Positions 7,101-13,228 of a stretch of 13,228 nt of DNA are shown here, piece after piece (positions within the stretch are counted from its first letter, which is position 1; each line of letters opens with the position of its first letter). The stretch covers positions 1 through 13,228 of the forward strand of contig JAILCT010000246.1 in assembly GCA_024690425.1 (NCBI GenBank). Direction: 5' to 3'. The position numbers and the translations under genes were made by a program. Under the pieces are notes generated by a model. It ran no database searches, was not told the DNA's origin, and worked only from the letters and a program-made list of their open reading frames with translations. The DNA is from Lachnospiraceae bacterium. GTDB taxonomy: Bacteria; Bacillota_A; Clostridia; Lachnospirales; Lachnospiraceae.

Positions 7101-7511
7101 CTACCTTGACCTTAGCATAGCCTCAAAAAACTCCGGATTGCTCTTCTTCATTGATACAGGCTTGTTATCCCTGTCAAGGAAGCAGTGGCTTGTACGTCCC
7201 ACTGTGCACAGTTCGCCTGTTGATTCAAGGTAAACCTTATACGACACGACCATCTTGATCCCGTTGAACTTCTCAAGTTCAACCTCGATCCTTGCGGTAT
7301 CCCCGAATCTTATCATCTTCTTGTACTCGCATTCAACGGTAAGTACCGGAGATATTATGCCTTCATGCTCAAGCCTGGCATAGGCATAACCGCAATCATC
7401 CATGTAAGCTGTCCTTGCTTCTTCAAACCATCTTATATAGTTGGAATGGTGGATGACCCCCATCTGGTCGCTTTCATAATATTGTGTCTTGTGAATATAT
7501 GTGTAAGTCAT
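7101..7511 (-). CDS. Acyl-CoA thioesterase, 4-hydroxybenzoyl-CoA thioesterase (hotdog) family
   Basis: A 136-residue single hotdog-fold protein of the YbgC/FadM type, which hydrolyses acyl-CoA or acyl-ACP thioesters in the cytoplasm. The N-terminal active-site motif is visible: YYESDQMGVIHHSNYIRWFEEAR (pieces within residues 11-33), with the expected catalytic Asp at D15 and the G-V-x-H-H-S-x-Y helix. The C-terminal beta strands include VSYKVYLESTGELC (89-102) and TSHCFLDRDNKPV. Length matches the family. The substrate chain length cannot be inferred. Its ATG comes 4 nt after the serS stop codon and has no recognisable Shine-Dalgarno (the upstream bases are A/T-rich after CCCC), so translation probably depends on ribosomes finishing serS. 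The next gene, encoding a NYN protein, starts 20 nt downstream. Confidence 0.92.
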   Translation of the reverse strand: MTYTYIHKTQYYESDQMGVIHHSNYIRWFEEARTAYMDDCGYAYARLEHEGIISPVLTVECEYKKMIRFGDTARIEVELEKFNGIKMVVSYKVYLESTGELCTVGRTSHCFLDRDNKPVSMKKSNPEFFEAMLRSR

Positions 7512-7515
7512 ATTT

Positions 7516-8802
7516 TTATTTTTTGGGGATGAGTTTATCCTTGCCGCCCATGTAAGGCCTTAAAACCTCGGGAATGTTAACGCTGCCGTCTTCATTTAAG
7601 TTATTCTCAAGGAAGGCGATTAGCATTCTCGGAGGTGCAACTACTGTATTGTTCAAGGTGTGGGCAAAGTACTTGCCGTCCTTGCCGTTAACCCTTATCT
7701 TAAGCCTTCTTGCCTGGGCATCACCAAGGTTCGAGCATGATCCCACCTCGAAGTACTTCTTCTGCCTGGGGCTCCATGCCTCGACATCGAATGACTTTAC
7801 CTTAAGGTCCGCAAGATCACCCGAACAGCACTCAAGGGTACGTACCGGGATATCCATTGAACGGAAGAGGTCGACCGTGTTCTGCCACAGCTTGTTAAAC
7901 CACATGGGTGATTCCTCCGGCTTACATACAACGATCATCTCCTGCTTCTCAAACTGGTGGATCCTGTATACACCGCGCTCCTCGATACCGTGAGCACCCT
8001 TCTCCTTACGGAAGCAGGGCGAATATGAAGTAAGTGTCCTTGGAAGAGAATCCTCCTCGACTATGGTATCGATGAACTTACCGATCATTGAATGTTCGCT
8101 GGTACCGATAAGGTAGAGGTCCTCGCCCTCGATCTTATACATCATGGCATCCATCTCGGCAAAAGACATGACGCCGGTGACAACATTGCTCCTGATCATG
8201 AAGGGAGGAACATAGTAGGTGAATCCCCTGTCTATCATAAAGTCACGTGCATATGCGATAACTGCCGAATGAAGCCTTGCGATATCGCCCATGAGGTAGT
8301 AGAAGCCGTTGCCCGCAACCTTGCCTGCGGCATCAAGATCTATACCATCGAAGCGCTCCATGATATCCGTATGATAAGGTATCTCAAAGTCAGGCACCAC
8401 AGGGTCGCCGTACTTTGTTACCTCGACATTCTCCGAATCATCCTTGCCTATCGGAACCGAAGGATCGATGATATTTGGAATGGTCATCATGATCTTTGTT
8501 ACCTTCTCGGACAGCTCGGCTTCAAGGGCTTCGAGCTCGGCAAGGCGCTCGGAATTCTTGGTGACTTCCTTCTTAACTTCCTCAGCCTCTTCCTTCTTGC
8601 CCTGTGCCATAAGGGCACCTATCTGCTTGCTTATCTTATTTCGGTTGGCTCTCAGCTCATCCGCCTCCTGCTTGGCCGCACGTGACTGTGCATCAAGCTC
8701 TATTACCTCATCAACGAGGGGAAGCTTCTCCTCCTGGAATTTATTCTTAATATTCTGTTTAACGATGTCAGGATTCTCCCTGACGAACTTCATATCTAAC
8801 AT
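7516..8802 (-). CDS. serS: Seryl-tRNA synthetase
   Basis: A class II aminoacyl-tRNA synthetase that charges tRNA-Ser (and tRNA-Sec where present) with serine. The 428 residues match the family. The N-terminal coiled-coil arm that grips the tRNA long variable arm spans about 30-105. The serine-site motif TSE is at 234-236, motif 2 runs from CFRKEKG (263-269) to YRIHQFEKQEM (279-289), and motif 3 is HTLNNTVVAPPRMLIAFLEN (381-400) with the class II Arg at 392. Motif regions differ from the common bacterial type (TAE, HTLNGSGLAVGRTL) and, in the LIGTSEHS and SCSNLGDAQARR parts, recall some archaeal SerRS. This may be a divergent bacterial clade. The ATG has AAGGAG 8 nt upstream, overlapping the carB stop, and the gene follows carB by 12 nt. 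Aminoacylation seems intact because the key residues are present. Confidence 0.96.
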   Translation of the reverse strand: MLDMKFVRENPDIVKQNIKNKFQEEKLPLVDEVIELDAQSRAAKQEADELRANRNKISKQIGALMAQGKKEEAEEVKKEVTKNSERLAELEALEAELSEKVTKIMMTIPNIIDPSVPIGKDDSENVEVTKYGDPVVPDFEIPYHTDIMERFDGIDLDAAGKVAGNGFYYLMGDIARLHSAVIAYARDFMIDRGFTYYVPPFMIRSNVVTGVMSFAEMDAMMYKIEGEDLYLIGTSEHSMIGKFIDTIVEEDSLPRTLTSYSPCFRKEKGAHGIEERGVYRIHQFEKQEMIVVCKPEESPMWFNKLWQNTVDLFRSMDIPVRTLECCSGDLADLKVKSFDVEAWSPRQKKYFEVGSCSNLGDAQARRLKIRVNGKDGKYFAHTLNNTVVAPPRMLIAFLENNLNEDGSVNIPEVLRPYMGGKDKLIPKK

Positions 8803-8814
8803 GGTAACTCTCCT

Positions 8815-11800
8815 TTAATTAATCTCTGCATGGAACCTTTGCAGTGACTTAACGCCCGAAGTCTTATCCTGCATTGCCTTGATACCCTGGGCCGATGCCT
8901 TCGCGGCTGCCATAGTGGTAACATAAGGGATGCGGGCCTTGATGACTCCCTTCCTTATATAAGAATCATCCATTGCACCCTTCTTGTCATCGGGTGTATT
9001 GATAACAAGGTCTACCTCGTTATTGGTTATGGCATCAAGGACATTGGGACGTCCCTGCTGAAGCTTGAATATCTTGGTTGCGGGAATACCTGCATCCACT
9101 ATCATATCACAGGTTCCTCCGGTTGCGATTATCTTAAAGCCGCAGTCAGCAAACATCTTCGCAACTTCCACAAGCTCGGCCTTATCCCTGTCGTTAACAC
9201 TGATAAGCACGGTCCCTTCAAGTGGAAGCCTGGTTTGGGTTGCCTCCTGAGCCTTGAAATATGCTTCACCGAAGGTCTCGGCCATTCCGAGAACCTCACC
9301 GGTAGACCTCATCTCAGGGCCTAAGAGGGGATCAACCTCCTGGAACATATTGAAGGGGAATACCGCTTCCTTAACGCCGCAATGCTTGAAATTCTTCTCC
9401 TTAAGTGCGGGAACGGGTGATTCTTTACCCGTAAGTGGCATGGTTATGATCTCTGTTGCAAGGGGTACCATCCTTATGTTGCATACCTTGGAAACAAGCG
9501 GAACTGTACGTGAAGCCCTCGGATTGGCCTCAAGCACGTATACCTTACCATCCTCTATCGCATACTGCATGTTCATAAGGCCGCGGACATTCATCTCCTT
9601 TGCGATCTTCCTTGTGTACTCCTTGATCGTTGCCACATTCTCGGGTGAGATATTTATTGAAGGAAGCACGCAGGCAGAATCACCCGAGTGGATTCCCGCA
9701 AGCTCTATATGCTCCATTACCGCAGGAACAAATACGTTCTCACCATCACTTATCGCATCAGCCTCGCATTCAAGTGCATTGTGGAGGAAACGGTCTATAA
9801 GAATGGGCCTGTCGGGAGTAACACCTACCGCAGCTGCCATGTATACCTTCATATGTTCATCATCATGAACCACTTCCATGCCGCGTCCGCCAAGGACATA
9901 GGAAGGGCGTACCATTACCGGATAACCTATCCTCTTGGCACATTCAAGCGCTTCTTCAACATTTACTGCCATTCCGGATTCGGGCATGGGGATCTCAAGC
10001 TTATCCATCATCTCACGGAAGAGGTCCCTGTCCTCTGCAAGGTCGATGGTCTCAGGTGTCGTACCCAGGATATTCACGCCGTATTTCTTAAGGTCAGCCG
10101 CAAGGTTAAGAGGAGTCTGGCCTCCGAACTGGGCGATGACACCGAGGGGCTTCTCCTTCTCATAGATACTGAGAACATCCTCAAGTGTAAGAGGCTCAAA
10201 ATAGAGCTTATCAGATGTATCATAATCCGTTGATACCGTCTCGGGATTACAGTTGACTATTATCGTCTCAAAGCCAAGCTTCTTAAGAGCCTTGGCCGCA
10301 TGTACGCAGCAGTAATCGAACTCGATACCCTGGCCGATCCTGTTGGGGCCTCCGCCGAGGATCATGACCTTCTTCGTATCTGTATTTATCGGGTTACTAT
10401 CCTTCATATTATAAGAAGAATAATAATATGCACTGTCCTGTGTTCCGCTTACATGCACACCTTCCCAGGCTTCAACAACACCCAGCTTTATCCTGGCATT
10501 CCTTATCTCTTCTTCGGGAACTTCAAGCAGCTTGCTTAAGTACTTATCCGAGAAGCCGTCCTTCTTGGCTGCAGTAAGAACTTCATCGGGAAGCTTGCTT
10601 CCCTTGTATGACTTTATCGTCTCCTCTTCGAATACAAGCTCCTGCATCTGCTCAATGAAGTAAGGCTTGATCTTGGTTATGTTATAAAGTTCATCTACGG
10701 TTGCGCCCTTACGGATGGCTTCGTACATGATGAACTGGCGCTCCGATGTAGGAACATGGAGCATATCCATAAGTTCCTTCTTGGATTTCTCGGCGAAATC
10801 CTTGGCTCCGCCAAGGCCGTAGCGTCCGATCTCAAGTGACCTGATGGCCTTCTGGAAGGCCTCCTTATATGTCTTACCGATACTCATGACCTCGCCGACA
10901 GCCCTCATCTGGGTTCCGAGCTTATCTTCAGCTCCCTTGAACTTCTCAAATGCCCAGCGTGCATACTTAATAACTATGTAATCGCCGTCCGGCTTATACT
11001 TGTCGAGAGTCCCGTACTTACCACACGGGATATCCTCAAGATCAAGACCTGCAGCAAGCATGGCTGATACAAGCGCGATCGGAAAGCCCGTAGCCTTCGA
11101 AGCAAGAGCCGATGAACGCGATGTACGGGGATTGATCTCTATTACTATGATCCTTCCGGTCTCGGTATTCCTGGCAAACTGTACGTTCGTACCACCGATG
11201 ACCTGGATCTTGTCAACAATCTTATATGCCTGACGCTGAAGCTCAGCCTGTACATCTTCGGGGATCGTGAGCATGGGCGCCGAGCAGAAGGAATCGCCGG
11301 TATGAACTCCCAGAGGATCGATGTTCTCTATAAAGCATACGGTGATCATCTTACCCGTTGAGTCCCTTACAACCTCAAGCTCAAGTTCTTCCCATCCAAG
11401 TACTGATTCTTCAACAAGCACCTGTCCTACGAGGGAAGCCTGAAGTCCTCTCTCACATACAGTCTTTAATTCCTCAACATTGTATACAAGGCCGCCGCCG
11501 GCACCGCCCATCGTATATGCGGGGCGAAGTACTACAGGATAGCCTAGCTTTTCCGCGATCTTAAGAGCATCATCCACCGAATAGGCGACTTCCGACTTTG
11601 CCATCTCGATCCCGAGCTCGTTCATGGTCTCCTTGAACTCGATACGGTCCTCACCTCTCTCGATCGCATCGACCTGAACGCCTATGACTTTGACTCCGTA
11701 CTTGTCAAGGACTCCGGCCTTGTTTAATTCGGAGCAAAGATTAAGACCGGTCTGTCCGCCAAGGTTAGGCAATAATCCATCCGGTCTCTCTTTCTCAATT

Positions 11801-12030
11801 ATCTGTGTAAGCCTCTCAAGGTTAAGGGGCTCGATATAGGTTACATCTGCCGTTTCAGGGTCAGTCATTATCGTTGCGGGATTGGAATTGACAAGAACTA
11901 TCTCATACCCAAGCTTCTTGAGTGCCTTACAAGCCTGAGTTCCGGAATAGTCAAATTCACACGCCTGGCCGATTATGATCGGACCCGAGCCGATGATCAG
12001 AATCTTGTGGATGTCTTCTCTCTTTTTCAT
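8815..12030 (-). CDS. carB: Carbamoyl phosphate synthetase, large subunit
   Basis: CarB makes carbamoyl phosphate from bicarbonate, ATP and glutamine-derived ammonia, with CarA as the glutaminase subunit; the product feeds pyrimidine and arginine synthesis. With the ATG at 12030 the protein has 1071 residues, the usual length. It shows the internal duplication of the family: IIGSGPIIIGQACEFDYSG (12-30) matches ILGGGPNRIGQGIEFDY (557-573), and the ATP-grasp ends EINPRTSRSS (298-307) and EANPRASRT (834-842). An oligomerisation domain lies at about 400-550, and the MGS-like allosteric domain at about 936-1071 contains IIATGGT (967-973) and VINTPDDKKGA (1009-1019). An ATG at 12066 would add 12 residues but has no Shine-Dalgarno and lies at the predicted transcript start, whereas 12030 has AGAGGAG at 6 nt. 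carA is not adjacent: a terminated SPFH gene precedes. carB is the first gene of a five-gene cluster. Confidence 0.97.
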   Translation of the reverse strand: MKKREDIHKILIIGSGPIIIGQACEFDYSGTQACKALKKLGYEIVLVNSNPATIMTDPETADVTYIEPLNLERLTQIIEKERPDGLLPNLGGQTGLNLCSELNKAGVLDKYGVKVIGVQVDAIERGEDRIEFKETMNELGIEMAKSEVAYSVDDALKIAEKLGYPVVLRPAYTMGGAGGGLVYNVEELKTVCERGLQASLVGQVLVEESVLGWEELELEVVRDSTGKMITVCFIENIDPLGVHTGDSFCSAPMLTIPEDVQAELQRQAYKIVDKIQVIGGTNVQFARNTETGRIIVIEINPRTSRSSALASKATGFPIALVSAMLAAGLDLEDIPCGKYGTLDKYKPDGDYIVIKYARWAFEKFKGAEDKLGTQMRAVGEVMSIGKTYKEAFQKAIRSLEIGRYGLGGAKDFAEKSKKELMDMLHVPTSERQFIMYEAIRKGATVDELYNITKIKPYFIEQMQELVFEEETIKSYKGSKLPDEVLTAAKKDGFSDKYLSKLLEVPEEEIRNARIKLGVVEAWEGVHVSGTQDSAYYYSSYNMKDSNPINTDTKKVMILGGGPNRIGQGIEFDYCCVHAAKALKKLGFETIIVNCNPETVSTDYDTSDKLYFEPLTLEDVLSIYEKEKPLGVIAQFGGQTPLNLAADLKKYGVNILGTTPETIDLAEDRDLFREMMDKLEIPMPESGMAVNVEEALECAKRIGYPVMVRPSYVLGGRGMEVVHDDEHMKVYMAAAVGVTPDRPILIDRFLHNALECEADAISDGENVFVPAVMEHIELAGIHSGDSACVLPSINISPENVATIKEYTRKIAKEMNVRGLMNMQYAIEDGKVYVLEANPRASRTVPLVSKVCNIRMVPLATEIITMPLTGKESPVPALKEKNFKHCGVKEAVFPFNMFQEVDPLLGPEMRSTGEVLGMAETFGEAYFKAQEATQTRLPLEGTVLISVNDRDKAELVEVAKMFADCGFKIIATGGTCDMIVDAGIPATKIFKLQQGRPNVLDAITNNEVDLVINTPDDKKGAMDDSYIRKGVIKARIPYVTTMAAAKASAQGIKAMQDKTSGVKSLQRFHAEIN

Positions 12031-12036
12031 TAGCTT

Positions 12037-12043
12037 CTCCTCT
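12037..12043 (-). promoter_or_regulatory. Shine-Dalgarno deciding the carB start
   Basis: AGAGGAG on the minus strand lies 6 nt before ATG at 12030. The upstream in-frame ATG at 12066 has no purine-rich site in front and coincides with the expected transcription start, so the shorter protein beginning MKKREDIHKILIIGSG is preferred. This also matches the normal CarB N-terminus. Confidence 0.85.
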
Positions 12044-12071
12044 ATATCTGAATTTTTACACACCATTTAGT

Positions 12072-12100
12072 AGTATATCAAAAAAACGCTCGGGTTAAAA
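12072..12100 (-). promoter_or_regulatory. Extended -10 promoter of the carB operon
   Basis: On the minus strand TGATATACT (12080-12072) is a TG-n extended -10 with TATACT, 5/6 to consensus. Seventeen nt upstream of TATACT is TTTTAA (12100-12095), a poor -35 (3/6), lying in the loop of the SPFH terminator. Transcription would begin near 12065, giving a leader of about 35 nt. No PyrR-type attenuator fits into so short a leader. The -10 is convincing by eye; start-site mapping has not been done. Confidence 0.5.
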
Positions 12101-12111
12101 TACCCGAGCGT
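12080..12111 (-). terminator. Rho-independent terminator of the SPFH gene
   Basis: A perfect 10-bp G/C-rich stem (ACGCTCGGGT and its complement, 12086-12095 with 12102-12111) with a 6-nt loop is followed on the minus strand by seven T (12086-12080). It lies about 20 nt after the SPFH stop codon. On the plus strand the stem is not followed directly by a T-run, so it acts in the minus direction. It separates the SPFH gene from carB. Confidence 0.93.
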
Positions 12112-12130
12112 CAAAAATTTTAACTAAAAA

Positions 12131-13228
12131 TCAGGGCCTTTTTGCTCCACAATTCGAGCAGAAATTACCGCTGTTTACAGTTCCGCATGAACAGCTCCAT
12201 TCAGCCGGTGCCGGCCTGGGTGATCCGCACTCGCTGCAGAACTTGCCGGTGTTGCCTGTTTTACCGCATGAGCAGTTCCATGTGTCGCCTGCAGGAGCTG
12301 CCGGAGCAGGTGCGGGTGCTGCCTGTGCCGCAGCTGCCTGTTGCTGTGCACCCATTGCATATAACTGGCCTGCGTTCATTCCGCCTGCCTGCTGAGCCAT
12401 GTTCATTCCTGCGAACGCCATCATGGGACCTGCGCTCGTATTGCTTGCTGCTGCCTTCATGGCCTCCGCCTGAGCTGCCGTAAGTGCAGCCGCGCCCATT
12501 GTAGCATCCTTCATTGTAGCCGTCTTCTGAAGATCCTTGATCATCTGCTCATCTTCAGGTGAGGCGGTCACGGAATTAACACCGAATGAAACAACAGCGA
12601 TACCACGAAGCTCGCTCCACTTCTTCGAAAGAACTTCATTCAGGGCATCTGCCAGCTCGGTAGTATGTCCCGGAAGTGCGCTGTAACGGATACCCATCTC
12701 GGATATCTTGGCAAATGCGGGCTGAAGAGCTGTCATGAGCTCTGACTTTAACTGTCCGTCTATCTCCGCCCTGTCATAAGCCTTGGAAACGTTACCGCAT
12801 ACATTGGTATAGAAAAGAATAGGATCAACTATCTTGTATGAATACTCACCGTGGCAGCGGATAGAAATATCCACATCAAGGTTGATGTTCCTGTCAACAA
12901 CCCTGAAAGGAACCGGATTTACAGTACCGTACTTGTTGCCGATTATCTCCTTGGTGTTGATGTAATATACCCTCTGGTCCTTACCGGTATCACCGCCGAA
13001 TGACAGCCTCTTGCCGATCTGAGCAAAGGTATTCTTGATATTGTCGCCCAAGTTGCCGTAGAAGATACTGGGCTCGGTCGATTCATCATAAACGAATTCA
13101 CCGGGCTCCGCACACAGTTCAACAACCTTACCCTGGTCAACAATAAGCATACACTGTCCGTCTGCAACTGCAACGATCGAGCCGTTGCTTATGATGTTGT
13201 CATCTCCCTTGGTGTTGGAGCTGTGCTT
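12131..13228 (-). CDS. SPFH-domain protein with two C-terminal zinc ribbons, 5' end cut by the window
   Basis: The reading frame is open to the window edge: the 26 codons upstream of the first in-window ATG (13150) are sense and read KHSSNTKGDDNIISNGSIVA, which fits the conserved N-terminal part of this family, so the true start lies outside, probably some 40 residues further. The body is an SPFH (stomatin/prohibitin/flotillin) domain of the 'virion core protein-like' type, with GEFVYDESTEPSIFYGNLGD and FGVNSVTASPEDEQMIKDLQ as recognisable parts. An Ala/Gln/Met/Gly-rich flexible linker (about 225-287 counted from the 13150 Met) follows. It ends in two zinc ribbons, CSC-x9-CSEC (C293, C295, C305, C308) and CSC-x8-CSNC (C320, C322, C331, C334). 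No membrane segment is visible. The related B. subtilis YdjI works with PspA in envelope stress, but that role is only inferred here. A terminator follows. Confidence 0.88.
   Translation of the reverse strand, partial: KHSSNTKGDDNIISNGSIVAVADGQCMLIVDQGKVVELCAEPGEFVYDESTEPSIFYGNLGDNIKNTFAQIGKRLSFGGDTGKDQRVYYINTKEIIGNKYGTVNPVPFRVVDRNINLDVDISIRCHGEYSYKIVDPILFYTNVCGNVSKAYDRAEIDGQLKSELMTALQPAFAKISEMGIRYSALPGHTTELADALNEVLSKKWSELRGIAVVSFGVNSVTASPEDEQMIKDLQKTATMKDATMGAAALTAAQAEAMKAAASNTSAGPMMAFAGMNMAQQAGGMNAGQLYAMGAQQQAAAAQAAPAPAPAAPAGDTWNCSCGKTGNTGKFCSECGSPRPAPAEWSCSCGTVNSGNFCSNCGAKRP

Noticed and set aside
8092..8685. Plus-strand open frame of 197 codons opposite serS
   Set aside because: It lies wholly antisense to a well-supported serS, has no convincing start context and its product shows no recognisable domain; a shadow of codon use.
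9254..9868. Plus-strand open frame of 204 codons opposite carB
   Set aside because: It lies antisense to conserved ATP-grasp coding sequence, Ser/Thr-rich as expected for a shadow frame, and has no supporting promoter or homology.
12031..12066. Twelve-residue N-terminal extension of CarB from the ATG at 12066
   Set aside because: There is no Shine-Dalgarno, the ATG falls at the predicted transcript start, and the family begins at the residues coded from 12030.
1..13228. CRISPR arrays, tRNA genes, insertion sequences, prophage or attachment sites
   Set aside because: No regularly spaced repeats, cloverleaf sequences, transposase or integrase coding, or long terminal repeats were seen; all genes are chromosomal housekeeping types.

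Overview
The window looks like a core-genome segment of a low-to-moderate G+C Firmicute, most likely family Lachnospiraceae (Clostridia). The grounds are protein similarity recalled from memory (the vegetative sigma factor, the dgt-dnaG-rpoD order, the SPFH/zinc-ribbon protein), strong GGAGG-type ribosome binding sites and TTGACA/TATAAT-type promoters. No database search was run. Every gene lies on the minus strand, so transcription runs from high to low coordinates. There is no sign of phage, insertion sequence, CRISPR, tRNA or rRNA, and no gene-free stretch longer than about 160 bases.

Layout in the direction of transcription. (1) 13228-12131: the 3' part of an SPFH-domain protein with two C-terminal zinc ribbons, closed by an intrinsic terminator at 12080-12111. 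(2) 12030-4460: a tightly packed set, carB (large subunit of carbamoyl phosphate synthetase), serS (seryl-tRNA synthetase), a 4HBT acyl-CoA thioesterase, a NYN-domain protein with two OST-HTH/LOTUS domains, and a Gfo/Idh/MocA oxidoreductase with a roughly 240-residue charged tail. The gaps are 12, 4, 20 and 11 nt, so they probably form one operon started by an extended -10 promoter just after the SPFH terminator. (3) 4300-4037: rpsT (ribosomal protein S20) as a single-gene unit with a near-consensus promoter (TTGACA-17-TAGAAT) and a 17-bp-stem terminator. (4) 3887-1: dgt (HD-domain dNTP triphosphohydrolase), dnaG (primase, TTG start) and rpoD (main sigma factor, cut by the window edge), a variant of the macromolecular synthesis operon, with a possible promoter overlapping the rpsT terminator.

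Functionally most genes are housekeeping: pyrimidine/arginine precursor synthesis, seryl-tRNA charging, the ribosome, dNTP balance, replication priming and transcription initiation. The less ordinary part is the distal end of the carB operon. There a predicted RNA-binding, PIN-like nuclease-fold protein sits next to an oxidoreductase whose tail carries a basic patch, a coiled coil and a repeated T-[DE]-[KQ]-[LI] short motif. I found no clear complete novel defence or mobile system; the tail and its gene pairing are the best candidates for undescribed biology.
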